DNA of 64,000 nucleotides from VXNE01 sp965205735. GTDB lineage: Bacteria > Pseudomonadota > Gammaproteobacteria > Pseudomonadales > Azotimanducaceae. The stretch lies in assembly GCA_965205735.1 (NCBI GenBank), contig OZ242179.1, positions 1,178,001-1,242,000 on the forward strand, read 5' to 3'. Under the pieces are notes generated by a model, which was not told the DNA's origin, did no database searches, and worked only from the letters and a program-made list of their open reading frames with translations. This document shows positions 35,048-43,657 of this stretch, piece after piece. Within the stretch, counting starts at the first letter, position 1. Each line of letters begins with the position of its first letter. Position numbers and translations under genes: made by a program.

Positions 35048-35527
35048 TCAAGTGCCGATGGCGTCGAGCCGAAGGGCCAGGACCTTCGCATCCTCCCGGC
35101 CGTTCGGGCTCGGGTAGTACCACTTGCGCCGTCCGACTTCGTCGAAGCCCAGGGACGCGTATAGCCGGTACGCGGTCGTGTTCGATGGACGCACCTCCAG
35201 GAAGAGCACCAGCGCCCCGCGGCCGATGGCTCGGGCGATCATGTGCTCCGCCAGCGCGCGGCCGTGACCCTGGCGCTGCTCAGCCAAGCCGATGCAGATG
35301 TTGAGCAGGTGCGCTTCGCGCGCTGCCACGGCGAGCACGGCGTGTCCGATGACCTCGCCCCGGTACCTGGCGATCCAGCATTCGTGACCCGCCGCGAGGC
35401 AATCGACGAAGACGCCGTCGGACCACGGATAGTCATACGCGCTCCGCTCGTTCCGAACGACGGCATCAAGGTCGCGCAGGCCCATGACCTCGAAGTGAAC
35501 TACCCCAGCTTCTGGATCCGCCGCCAT
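35048..35527 (-). CDS. rimI: Ribosomal-protein-alanine N-acetyltransferase RimI
   Basis: 159 residues, GNAT family. It contains NERSAYDYPWSDGVFVDCLA, the acetyl-CoA loop EQRQGHGRALAEHM, and the LEVRPSNTTAYRLYASLGFD motif diagnostic of RimI, which acetylates the N-terminus of ribosomal protein S18. The gene overlaps the preceding gene by 28 bases and is followed by the glycosyltransferase after 8 bases. Confidence 0.93.
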   Translation of the reverse strand: MAADPEAGVVHFEVMGLRDLDAVVRNERSAYDYPWSDGVFVDCLAAGHECWIARYRGEVIGHAVLAVAAREAHLLNICIGLAEQRQGHGRALAEHMIARAIGRGALVLFLEVRPSNTTAYRLYASLGFDEVGRRKWYYPSPNGREDAKVLALRLDAIGT

Positions 35528-36144
35528 AGCGCTTTTTTCTCCGTCAGGCCGCGCAGCGCGCGGTCCAGGTATATGTGTCCGTCGAGATCGTCCCCGATCA
35601 ACTCTCGCACCCGCGCGCCAGCCGCCAGCACGCGCGTGTCATCACGCACCTGCGTCTCCAGGTAGGCGCGAAAGGCGCGTCGCGCGGCGTCCATTCCCGC
35701 ATGCCCCGATCGCAGTTGCGGCCAGTCGAACCGCCGGCTCTCGCGCTCGACGCGCCCCGGACCGTGCATGGCGCGCGCGACATCGAGATAGAAACGCCGC
35801 TCTCGCCACAGGGACTCGTCGATCAACGCCAGTACTCGGCCGAAACGAACGCATCGGATGGTGAACGCGACAGCAGGCTCGCCAACGGGCTCGCCAACGG
35901 GCTCGCCGGGAGGCTTGCTCGAAACCGGAACCCGCTCGGCGGACCCATCTGCTTTCGACTCGACGGTCCCAGCCACGTCCGCCGCGCGCGAACGCGACGC
36001 CAGCAGTTCGCGTCGCACCCAGACATCGATGCCGAGGGCATCGAGATACGCCAGAGACGCGGAAGCCTTTAGCCCGCCGGGTTGCCGCACGCCCGTGGCG
36101 CCCAGGGACCTCCGACGTTGCGTGTCCTCCAGCGGTGGTGGCAC
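35500..36144 (-). CDS. HolD-like (DNA polymerase III psi) candidate upstream of rimI
   Basis: 214 residues from a GTG at 36144; the start is uncertain because the frame stays open antisense to the DAHP synthase gene. LAYLDALGIDVWVRREL near residue 30 matches the N-terminal helix of proteins encoded before rimI in many gammaproteobacteria, where holD sits. A low-complexity stretch GEPVGEPVGEP lies in the middle. The C-terminal half (YLDVARAMHGPGRVERES; AFRAYLETQV) is not recognised. The psi assignment rests mainly on position. Confidence 0.55.
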   Translation of the reverse strand: MPPPLEDTQRRRSLGATGVRQPGGLKASASLAYLDALGIDVWVRRELLASRSRAADVAGTVESKADGSAERVPVSSKPPGEPVGEPVGEPAVAFTIRCVRFGRVLALIDESLWRERRFYLDVARAMHGPGRVERESRRFDWPQLRSGHAGMDAARRAFRAYLETQVRDDTRVLAAGARVRELIGDDLDGHIYLDRALRGLTEKKALWRRIQKLG

Positions 36145-36249
36145 CTTCGTTCCATGAAAGCGAGCATCGAACAAGTGTACATCAGCCGTCCGCGCCCTTA
36201 CATTAGGGTTCCTGAAGGGGTCACCACCGAACGAGACAGACGGAAACCG

Positions 36250-37311
36250 ATGCAATACCTCACCGACGACGTGCGGATCTCGGGCATGGAAGAAGCCGCC
36301 GCTCCGGAGCACCTGATCGAGGAAATGCCGATCTCCCGGCCCGCCTCGCAGCTTGTGTTCAACCTGCGACGCCGATTGAGCGACATCATCGCAGGGCGGG
36401 ATGACCGCCTGGCGGCAGTCGTCGGCCCCTGTTCCATCCATGACCCCCACGCCGCGATGGAATACGCCGAGCGACTGACGGAACAGGCTAACAGGCTCGA
36501 GGAAGACCTCTGCGTCATCATGCGCGTCTACTTCGAGAAGCCGCGCACGACCGTGGGTTGGAAGGGGCTTATCAACGATCCCCACCTGGACGGCTCCTTC
36601 GACATCAACCTCGGGCTGCGCACGGCGCGGCGGCTGCTACACGATATCGTCGATCTTGGATTGGGAACGGGCACCGAATACCTGGATCCCATCTCGCCGC
36701 AGTACTACGGCGACCTGGTCTGCTGGGGCGCGATCGGCGCGCGCACGACGGAAAGCCAGGTCCACCGTCAACTCGCCTCCGGCCTGTCTTGCCCGATCGG
36801 CTTCAAGAACAGCACCAACGGCAACATTCAAGCCGCGGCGGACGCGGTGAAGTCAGCGAAACACGAGCATGTCTTTCTTTCGGTGACGAAGGCGGGACAC
36901 TCGGCGATCTTCCAGACCACGGGCAACAACGATTGCCACATCATCCTCCGCGGCGGCGGCGGCGAGACCAACTACGACAATCCCTCCGTGCACTACGCCA
37001 GCAAGATCCTGGAACAGGCGGGGATGCGCGACGGCGTCATGATCGACATGAGCCACGCGAACGCGCAGAGGCAGCCGCAGCGGCAGCTCGACGTGTGCGA
37101 CGACATCTGCGGTCAACTGGAGGCCGGCGAGGAGCACATCCTGGGCGTGATGATCGAAAGCAATCTCGTTGGCGGCTCGCAGTCCATCGACGCCGACGAG
37201 CTCGTGTACGGACAGAGCGTTACCGACGGCTGCATCGGCTGGGACGATACCGTCGCGTGCCTGGACAAACTCGCCATCGCGGCGCGTCGACGCCGCGACC
37301 GGGCGGACTGA
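36250..37311 (+). CDS. aroG: 3-deoxy-7-phosphoheptulonate (DAHP) synthase, class I
   Basis: 353 residues from the ATG at 36250 (MQYLTDDVRISGMEE), matching the AroF/G/H N-terminus. Core motifs are VVGPCSIHDPHAAMEYAERL, VYFEKPRTTVGWKGLINDP and IGFKNSTNGN, with metal ligands in the VMIDMSHAN region. It joins PEP and erythrose 4-phosphate at the head of aromatic biosynthesis. Which aromatic amino acid inhibits it cannot be read from this. An upstream in-frame ATG at 36154 would add 32 non-family residues. Confidence 0.94.
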   Translation: MQYLTDDVRISGMEEAAAPEHLIEEMPISRPASQLVFNLRRRLSDIIAGRDDRLAAVVGPCSIHDPHAAMEYAERLTEQANRLEEDLCVIMRVYFEKPRTTVGWKGLINDPHLDGSFDINLGLRTARRLLHDIVDLGLGTGTEYLDPISPQYYGDLVCWGAIGARTTESQVHRQLASGLSCPIGFKNSTNGNIQAAADAVKSAKHEHVFLSVTKAGHSAIFQTTGNNDCHIILRGGGGETNYDNPSVHYASKILEQAGMRDGVMIDMSHANAQRQPQRQLDVCDDICGQLEAGEEHILGVMIESNLVGGSQSIDADELVYGQSVTDGCIGWDDTVACLDKLAIAARRRRDRAD

Positions 37312-37314
37312 GGT

Positions 37315-39054
37315 TCACCCCGGGACGCGAATACGCTCCACCAGTTCCCGCACGCCCTCCGGCGGGGCTCGGGTCGCCGCGCTCACGCCGATAGCAACGA
37401 CCATGTTCAATGCGGCGCCCAGGACGCCGATTCCCTCGGGCGAAATTCCGAACAACCAGTTCTCGGCCACGTTCCCTCCAATGGGGTCCATGTAGCCCTT
37501 GAAATACACGATGTAGCCGACGGTGAACAGAAGACCTGTCAGCATTCCGGCGATCGCGCCCTCGCGATTGACGCGAAGGCTGAATATGCCGAGCAATATC
37601 ACCGGAAACAGCGACGACGCCGCGATGCCGAATGCAAGCGCCACCACTTCGGCGACGAATCCCGGCGGGTCGTAGCCGAGGTAGCCCGCCACCATCACCG
37701 CGGCGGCGGCGCTGATGCGGCCGGCCAGGAGTTCCTGTTTTTCCGAAATGCGCGGCGTGATGACGCCTTTCAGCAGGTCGTGGGAAACCGCCGCAGAAAT
37801 GACCAGCAGCAGTCCCGCGGCCGTCGACAGCGCCGCCGCGATGCCGCCCGCGGCCACCAGCGCGACGACCCAGTCGGGCAGCCCGGCAATCTCGGGATTG
37901 GCGAGGACGATGATGTCGCGGTCCACGGTCAACTCGTTGCCGCGCCAGCCGTATTCCGCCGCCCGCTCGGCGAATTCCGGATTCGCGTCGTTGTAGTACT
38001 GAATTCGGCCATCCCCGTTCTTGTCCGAGAACCTGAGCAGACCCGTCTCTTCCCAGGTCCTGAACCACTCCGGACGCTGGGCGTACGCGAGGTTCGCGTC
38101 CACCTCGCCGACCGGACCCGCCTGGATGGTGGTGGTGAGATTCAAACGGGCGAGCGCGCCCACCGCCGGCGCGGTGGTGTACAGGATGGCGATGAAGAGG
38201 AGCGCCCAGCCCGCGGACATCCGCGCGTCGCGCACCTTCCGCACGGTAAAGAAGCGCACCACGACATGCGGGAGCCCCGCGGTGCCGAGCATGAGCGCCA
38301 TCGTAATGAAGAACATGTCGACGCGTCCCTTGGTGCCGCTGGTGTACGCCGCGAAGCCCAGGTCCGTGACGATCTGGTCGAGCTTCACCAACAGGGGAAC
38401 GTTCTCGCCCGCAACGTCGCTGCCAAAGGCGATCTGCGGGATCGGGATGCCCGTGACCTGCAGCGAAATGAACACCGCCGGCACCGTGTAGGCGAAGATC
38501 AGGACGCAGTACTGCGCCACCTGCGTATACGTGATCCCCTTCATCCCGCCCAGCACCGCGTAGAAGAACACCACGCCCATGCCGACGAACAGGCCGGTGG
38601 AGACATCGACGCCGAGAAAGCGCGAGAACACGATGCCGACGCCGCGCATCTGCCCCGCGACGTAGGTGAACGAAATGACCACCAGGCAGATCACCGCGAC
38701 CACCCGCGCGGTCCGCGAGTAGTAGCGCTCGCCGATGAACTCCGGCACGGTGTACTTGCCGAACCTGCGCAGGTAGGGGGCGATCAGAAGCGCGAGGAGG
38801 ACATAGCCGCCGGTCCAGCCCATGAGGTACACCGAGCCGCCGTAGCCGAGGAACGCGATCAGTCCCGCCATCGAAATGAACGAGGCGGCGGACATCCAGT
38901 CGGCCGCCGTCGCCATGCCATTGGCCACCGGGTGCACGTGTTTGCCAGCGACGTAAAAGTCGCCGGTGTCCCGGGCCCTGGACCAGAACGCTATCCCCAC
39001 ATAGAGCGCGAAGGTGGTGCCGACAACGAGATAGGTAAGCGTCGTAAGGGACAT
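37315..39054 (-). CDS. Sodium:solute symporter (VC_2705/ActP-like)
   Basis: 579 residues with about thirteen membrane helices. DFYVAGKHVHPVANGMATAA and DWMSAASFISMAGLIAFLGY mark the SSS family, and the coupled DUF4212 gene just upstream marks the VC_2705 branch, often an acetate or short monocarboxylate transporter. It ends 3 bases from the convergent aroG stop. Energy coupling to sodium is inferred from the family. Confidence 0.9.
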   Translation of the reverse strand: MSLTTLTYLVVGTTFALYVGIAFWSRARDTGDFYVAGKHVHPVANGMATAADWMSAASFISMAGLIAFLGYGGSVYLMGWTGGYVLLALLIAPYLRRFGKYTVPEFIGERYYSRTARVVAVICLVVISFTYVAGQMRGVGIVFSRFLGVDVSTGLFVGMGVVFFYAVLGGMKGITYTQVAQYCVLIFAYTVPAVFISLQVTGIPIPQIAFGSDVAGENVPLLVKLDQIVTDLGFAAYTSGTKGRVDMFFITMALMLGTAGLPHVVVRFFTVRKVRDARMSAGWALLFIAILYTTAPAVGALARLNLTTTIQAGPVGEVDANLAYAQRPEWFRTWEETGLLRFSDKNGDGRIQYYNDANPEFAERAAEYGWRGNELTVDRDIIVLANPEIAGLPDWVVALVAAGGIAAALSTAAGLLLVISAAVSHDLLKGVITPRISEKQELLAGRISAAAAVMVAGYLGYDPPGFVAEVVALAFGIAASSLFPVILLGIFSLRVNREGAIAGMLTGLLFTVGYIVYFKGYMDPIGGNVAENWLFGISPEGIGVLGAALNMVVAIGVSAATRAPPEGVRELVERIRVPG

Positions 39055-39057
39055 CTA

Positions 39058-39348
39058 TTAGACGTCGTCTCGCGAAGCGTCGCGCGGAGAATCCTCAGGC
39101 TCGTCCGTTTCGTCTACGCCGTATTTCCTGTCGAGACGGGTCATGCGCCACGCGTAGAAGAAGATAAGCGGCAAGAAGACGTACATGCTGCCTTGCTGGG
39201 CGAACCAGAAGCCGAGGCGGAAGCCGCCGAACGTGACTTCGTTCAGGACATCCACAAGCAACACGCCGAAGCCGAAGGAGACGACGAACCAAACGGCGAG
39301 GCAAGACGCCACCAGACGGAGGTTCTCCTGCCAGTACGTCTTGTTCAT
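39058..39348 (-). CDS. DUF4212 small membrane subunit of the SSS symporter
   Basis: 96 residues with two membrane helices (LVASCLAVWFVVSFGFGVLL and SMYVFLPLIFFYAWRM) and a charged C-terminal tail. DUF4212 proteins are almost always encoded immediately before VC_2705-type symporters, as here (3-base gap), and are thought to be accessory subunits. The start overlaps the msrQ stop. Confidence 0.92.
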   Translation of the reverse strand: MNKTYWQENLRLVASCLAVWFVVSFGFGVLLVDVLNEVTFGGFRLGFWFAQQGSMYVFLPLIFFYAWRMTRLDRKYGVDETDEPEDSPRDASRDDV

Positions 39349-40043
39349 GGCATTGCTCTTGGGGATCGGCGGGCGCTGCGGGCGATTCTAACGATTCTTT
39401 CGCCCAGCAGCAGGACCAGGATCGCGGTATAGAGAAAGGCCTCCTCGTAGCCGCCCTTGGACAGCCACCAGAGATGAATGCAGGCGAGCACGCCAATGGC
39501 ATAGACGAGCCGATGCAGCCGGCGCCAGTTCGCGCGCAGCCGACGCTGCCAGCCCCGCGTCGATGTCGCGGCCAGGGGAACCAGGCACAGGAGCGCCGAG
39601 ATTCCGACGGTGATGTAGGGCCGTTTCGCGAAGTCGTCGATGAACGCGCCGAAGTCGAACCCGGCGAGCAGCGCCCAGTAGCCGACGAAGTGCAACACCA
39701 CGTAGGCGAACGCGAACAGGCCGAACATGCGGCGGAAACGCACCCAATGCGGACGTTTGAACAATCGCGACGCGGGAGAGACCGCCAGCGTCGCCATCAA
39801 CAGCCGGATCGCCCACTCGCCCAGATAGCGGACGATCTCCTCTCCCGGGTCCGCCCCGAAGACCGCGCCGGGCATGAAGAACTCGCGATACAGATCGTAC
39901 GCGAGCAAGGCAAGGGGCGACGCCAGCAGCGCGAACAGCAGCGCCTTCGCCGCCGCCAGTCTCACGTTGACCTTCGCGGATCTGCCGCCTTGCCGCGCGC
40001 GCGGCGACCGCTTGCTCGCGCGAGCGCGAGCGCCCCCATTCAT
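39345..40043 (-). CDS. msrQ: MsrQ heme-binding membrane subunit
   Basis: 232 residues with six membrane helices of the ferric-reductase-like fold; conserved histidines lie in AYVVLHFVGYWALL and LHRLVYAIGVLACIHLWW. MsrQ carries electrons from quinones to the periplasmic methionine sulfoxide reductase MsrP, whose gene lies just upstream. The first 20 residues are a basic tail, so an internal start is possible. Confidence 0.92.
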   Translation of the reverse strand: MNGGARARASKRSPRARQGGRSAKVNVRLAAAKALLFALLASPLALLAYDLYREFFMPGAVFGADPGEEIVRYLGEWAIRLLMATLAVSPASRLFKRPHWVRFRRMFGLFAFAYVVLHFVGYWALLAGFDFGAFIDDFAKRPYITVGISALLCLVPLAATSTRGWQRRLRANWRRLHRLVYAIGVLACIHLWWLSKGGYEEAFLYTAILVLLLGERIVRIARSARRSPRAMP

Positions 40044-40056
40044 CCGGCGAACGCCG

Positions 40057-41031
40057 TCAGAACTTTCTGCGCAGGTTCATGCCGGTATAGAGCGACGCCA
40101 CTTCCTCCGCGTAGCCGTTGAACATCTTCGTATCGATGCGGTTCGGCGACAGGAACGAACTTGGCAGGCGACGCTCGATCTTCTGGCTCCAGCGCGGGTG
40201 ATCCACGTTCGGATTGACGTTGGCGTAGAAACCGTACTCGTCCGGCGCCATCTCGTTCCAGGTGGTCTTGGGCTGGCGCCGCAGGAGGCGGATCTTGACG
40301 ATGGACTTGATGCTCTTGAAACCGTATTTCCATGGCACCACCAGCCGCAGCGGCGCGCCGTTCTGGTTCGGCAGCACCTTGCCGTACATGCCAACGGCGA
40401 AGATGGCAAGCGGATGGTAGGCCTCGTCGAGGCGCAGTCCCTCGACGTAGGGCCAGTCGATGCTCGAGAAGAAGGACCGCTGGCCGCGCATCTCTTCCGG
40501 ACGGTGCAAGGTCGTGAACTCGACGTATTTGGCATCGGCGGTGGGCTCGAAGCGGTCCAGCAGCCGTTTCACCGGAAAGCCGATCCAGGGTATGACCATG
40601 GACCACGCCTCGACGCAGCGAAGGCGATACACGCGTTCTTCCAGATCGACAGCGGCGAGCAGGTCCTCGATCGTGATCGTGCCCGGGTTCGCCACCTGCC
40701 CCGTGACTTCAACGCTCCAGGGATCGACGGTCATAGCTTCCGCGAACTGCGCCGGATCGCCCTTGTCCGTGCCGAACTCGTAAAAGTTGTTGTAAGTCGA
40801 AGCGTATTGGAACGGAGTGATTCCCTCGGCCCGATCCTGACCCTTGAAACTCGGGCCGGCGGCAAAACCCTTGCCTCGCAGCCAATCCTCGGACAGCGCA
40901 AACGCGTTGAAACCCGCCAGCGCTAGCGACGAAGCGCCCAACGCCATGATTTCCCGGCGCGAGCGATAGACGCGCTCCGGCGTGATCTCGGACGGCTTCG
41001 GATCGCTCGATGACTTAACGCGAACGTGCAT
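40057..41031 (-). CDS. msrP: Periplasmic methionine sulfoxide reductase catalytic subunit MsrP
   Basis: 324 residues. A Tat signal with SRREIMALGASS (Arg25-Arg26) implies folded export after molybdenum cofactor insertion. The cofactor-ligating Cys139 is in YRLRCVEAWSMVIPW. MsrP repairs oxidised methionines in periplasmic proteins. It pairs with MsrQ and follows pssA, the same order as in Pseudomonas. Confidence 0.95.
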   Translation of the reverse strand: MHVRVKSSSDPKPSEITPERVYRSRREIMALGASSLALAGFNAFALSEDWLRGKGFAAGPSFKGQDRAEGITPFQYASTYNNFYEFGTDKGDPAQFAEAMTVDPWSVEVTGQVANPGTITIEDLLAAVDLEERVYRLRCVEAWSMVIPWIGFPVKRLLDRFEPTADAKYVEFTTLHRPEEMRGQRSFFSSIDWPYVEGLRLDEAYHPLAIFAVGMYGKVLPNQNGAPLRLVVPWKYGFKSIKSIVKIRLLRRQPKTTWNEMAPDEYGFYANVNPNVDHPRWSQKIERRLPSSFLSPNRIDTKMFNGYAEEVASLYTGMNLRRKF

Positions 41032-41052
41032 GGGTTCCCTCCGATAGGGCAG

Positions 41053-41859
41053 TCAAGCTTCCTTCTCCCTCGCCCGCAGGCGCTGCCAGAGATAGCGGCC
41101 GGGGCCCGAAAGCGCGTAGATGGTGAACGCCAGCAATAGCAGTTTGGGCGGGTCGGCCAGCACGACAGCGAAGCCGAGCGTGACGCCAACCAGCGTGAAG
41201 AACCCGACGCGCCCCCTGAAGTTGATGACCTTTGGCGAGAAGTACTTGAAGTTCGACACCATCAACAGGCCCGTTGCGGCGGTGACCGCGCCCAGACTGA
41301 TCGCAACCAGAATGCCCGGCGCATCGCCGCCCAAGGCTTCGCTCCACACCCAGACCGCGCCAGCGACCACCGCCGCCGCCGCCGGGCTCGGCAATCCGGT
41401 GAACGCGCGGTGGTCGGTTTCCTGGATGTTGAAGCGGGCCAGCCGCAGCGCCGCGCAGGCCATGTACACGAAGGTGACCACCCAGCCGACCTGGTCAAGA
41501 CTCGACAGCGCCCAGGAGAACGCGACCAACGCCGGCGCCACGCCGAAGGCCACCATATCCGAGAGGCTGTCGAACTGGGCTCCGAAGTCACTCTCGGAAC
41601 TGGTCATGCGGGCCACGCGGCCATCTGCAGCGTCGAGGAGCATGGCGACATACACCGCGAGGCCGGCGGCGACGAAACGTCCGTTCATGCCGGCGACGAT
41701 GGCGTAGAAGCCCGAGAAGAGCGCGCCAGTAGTGATCAGATTGGGAAGCAGCGCGACGCCGCGCCGGTACCCCGAAGGCCTGCCCAGGGCGCCATCGTCA
41801 GACGTGTCAGTCGACGTCCTTATCGGCCGTAACTTCGGTTTGTTTTCGTCTTCAGCCAC
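41053..41859 (-). CDS. pssA: CDP-diacylglycerol-serine O-phosphatidyltransferase
   Basis: 268 residues from a GTG at 41859, with six or more membrane helices. The CDP-alcohol phosphotransferase signature is complete: Asp76, Asp79-Gly80, AR at 83-84, Gly93, Asp97, Asp101. It makes phosphatidylserine, the precursor of phosphatidylethanolamine, at the inner membrane. In Pseudomonas it follows ilvC. Here a foldback MITE ends 9 bases upstream of the start and now separates it from ilvC, so its 5' leader comes from the element. Confidence 0.94.
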   Translation of the reverse strand: MAEDENKPKLRPIRTSTDTSDDGALGRPSGYRRGVALLPNLITTGALFSGFYAIVAGMNGRFVAAGLAVYVAMLLDAADGRVARMTSSESDFGAQFDSLSDMVAFGVAPALVAFSWALSSLDQVGWVVTFVYMACAALRLARFNIQETDHRAFTGLPSPAAAAVVAGAVWVWSEALGGDAPGILVAISLGAVTAATGLLMVSNFKYFSPKVINFRGRVGFFTLVGVTLGFAVVLADPPKLLLLAFTIYALSGPGRYLWQRLRAREKEA

Positions 41860-41868
41860 GGCTCTAGA

Positions 41869-42082
41869 CTAGTGCTCCGTCAAGTCCAAATCTACGGGTA
41901 TCTGCGGATCTTTTTGGCCCCTGGCAGTCTTCATGCGAGGGGTGCCCCCTCGCGCTCCCCGGGGCTGAAGGCTCCGTTGCTCCTCCTTGTGTGGGGCCTG
42001 CCACACCGCGTCGTCGCGCCTTGCCAGGAACCAAAAATCTCTCGCATCTACACTCGCATCTTTGGACTCGACGGAGCACTTG
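41869..42082. mobile_element. Foldback MITE, about 214 bp, with a 45-nt family unit nested inside
   Basis: The left arm starts CTAGTGCTCCGTCAAGTCCA and the right arm, read in reverse, CAAGTGCTCCGTCGAGTCCA. Similarity continues for nearly 60 bases through ATTTTTGG and CCTGGCA on each arm. The target appears to be CTAG/CTTG, as in the first MITE. A 45-nt family unit occupies the centre. No protein is encoded. Confidence 0.82.
41935..41974 (+). repeat. 45-nt family unit nested in the pssA-proximal MITE
   Basis: Stem GCGAGGGGTGCCCCCTCGC followed by GCTCCCCGGGGCTGAAGGCT, with two extra G residues compared with other copies. It interrupts the otherwise symmetrical arms of the MITE, showing that the repeat moved after the MITE or travelled inside it. 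Confidence 0.9.
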
Positions 42083-42129
42083 CTCCGTCGAACCAGAATC
42101 CATGCACATTTGACCCGAGGGAAGGCGGG

Positions 42130-43149
42130 TTAGTTCTTCGCGCGGTCCACCAGCTTGTTGGCCTGAATCCAGGGCATCATCGCGCGCAGACGCTCGCCGA
42201 CGCGTTCGATCTCGTGATCCTGGCTCATGCGGCGCATGGCCTTGATCGTCGGCGCCCCCGCCTGGTTCTCGCTGACGAACTCCCGCGCGAAACGTCCCGA
42301 CTGAATCTCATCGAGGATGCGCTTCATCTCCCGCTTCGTCTCGTCGGTGACGATGCGCGAACCCCGTGTCAGTCCACCGTATTCCGCCGTGTTCGACACC
42401 GTGTACCACATGTTGCCGATACCGCCCTCGTAGAAGAAGTCGACGATCAGCTTGAGTTCGTGCAGGCACTCGAAGTAAGCCATCTCCGGCGCGTAGCCCG
42501 CTTCGACCAGGGTCTCGAACCCGGCCGTCACGAGCGCGGCGGCGCCGCCGCAGAGCACCGCCTGTTCGCCGAAGAGGTCGGTCTCGGTCTCCTCCCGAAA
42601 ATTCGTCTCGATGATCGCGGCCCTGCCCGCCCCCAGGGCGCACCCATAGGACAGGGCGATTTCCCTGGCCCGGCCGCTGGCATCGCGGCCGATGGCGATC
42701 AGCGACGGCACGCCGCCGCCCTCGACATAGGTGGAACGCACCGTATGGCCCGGCCCCTTCGGAGCGATCATGACGACATCGAGATCCTCGCGCGGTTCGA
42801 TCAGACCGAAGTGGATATTGAAGCCATGCGCGAAGGCGATGGCGGCGCCCGGTTTGATGTTGGGCGCGATCTCCTTGGCGTAGATACGTTGCTGCTGTTC
42901 GTCGGGCGCCAGGATCATCACGAGGTCGGCGCCAACGACCGCCTCGGCGACAGGCGCCACCACGAATCCGGCATCCTCCGCCTTGGGCCAGGACCCGCCG
43001 CCGGGGCGCAGACCGACCCTGATGTTCGACACGCCGGAATCGCGCAGGTTGTTGGCGTGGGCATGGCCCTGGGAGCCGTAGCCAACCACCGCCACGTGCA
43101 TGTTCTGGATGATCGACAGGTCGGCATCCTTGTCGTAGTAAACCCGCAT
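42130..43149 (-). CDS. ilvC: Ketol-acid reductoisomerase (class I)
   Basis: 339 residues, class I length. The NADPH-binding VAVVGYGSQGHAHANNLRDS is at the start, and KGPGHTVRSTYVEGGGVPSL and TETDLFGEQAVLCGG are family motifs with metal-binding acids. It converts acetolactate or acetohydroxybutyrate to the dihydroxy acid in valine, leucine and isoleucine synthesis. It follows ilvN by 10 bases. Confidence 0.97.
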   Translation of the reverse strand: MRVYYDKDADLSIIQNMHVAVVGYGSQGHAHANNLRDSGVSNIRVGLRPGGGSWPKAEDAGFVVAPVAEAVVGADLVMILAPDEQQQRIYAKEIAPNIKPGAAIAFAHGFNIHFGLIEPREDLDVVMIAPKGPGHTVRSTYVEGGGVPSLIAIGRDASGRAREIALSYGCALGAGRAAIIETNFREETETDLFGEQAVLCGGAAALVTAGFETLVEAGYAPEMAYFECLHELKLIVDFFYEGGIGNMWYTVSNTAEYGGLTRGSRIVTDETKREMKRILDEIQSGRFAREFVSENQAGAPTIKAMRRMSQDHEIERVGERLRAMMPWIQANKLVDRAKN

Positions 43150-43159
43150 GGCGGTCCCC

Positions 43160-43657
43160 CTATATGCTCAGAATCTTGTCACCCCGACCGATTCCGGACA
43201 CGCCGGAACGCACGGCTTCGAGCACCGTCGATCTGTCCACGGCCCGAAGGAAGGCGTCGAGCTTGTCGCTCGGACCGGTGAGTTGAACGGTGTAGGCGTT
43301 TTCGGTGACATCGATGATCTGCCCCCGAAATATGTCCACAGTCCGCTTGACCTCCGCCCGCTGAAGACCCTCGGCGCGCACCTTCACCATCATGATCTCC
43401 CGCTCGAGGTGATCGCCCTCGGTCAGGTCAACCACCTTGAACACTTCGATCAGCTTGTTCAACTGCTTGGTGATCTGCTCGATCGTATCCTCATCGCCGA
43501 AGGTGGTCAGCGTCAGACGCGACAGCGTCTCGTCCTCCGTGGTAGCGACGGTCAGGGATTCGATGTTGTAGTTGCGCTGCGCGAACAGCCCCACGATCCG
43601 CGACAGCGCGCCCGCTTCGTTCTCAAGCAGAACAGCGATGATCCGGCGCTCGCTCAT
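43160..43657 (-). CDS. ilvN: Acetolactate synthase regulatory subunit
   Basis: 165 residues with an N-terminal ACT domain (RRIIAVLLENEAGALSRIVG, RNYNIESLTVATTED) and a C-terminal regulatory domain, the long form typical of IlvH. It confers valine feedback control on the catalytic subunit. The ATG overlaps the ilvB stop as ATGA. Confidence 0.96.
   Translation of the reverse strand: MSERRIIAVLLENEAGALSRIVGLFAQRNYNIESLTVATTEDETLSRLTLTTFGDEDTIEQITKQLNKLIEVFKVVDLTEGDHLEREIMMVKVRAEGLQRAEVKRTVDIFRGQIIDVTENAYTVQLTGPSDKLDAFLRAVDRSTVLEAVRSGVSGIGRGDKILSI

Noticed and set aside
35875..35915. GGCTCGCCAAC direct repeats in the gene before rimI as a possible mobile element
   Set aside because: They are short in-frame codon repeats (GEPVGEPVGEP) without inverted ends or similarity to the 45-nt family, best seen as local slippage.
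37780..39432. 550-codon open frame on the plus strand
   Set aside because: Antisense to the SSS symporter and DUF4212 genes, with low-complexity charged composition typical of reverse-strand membrane protein genes.
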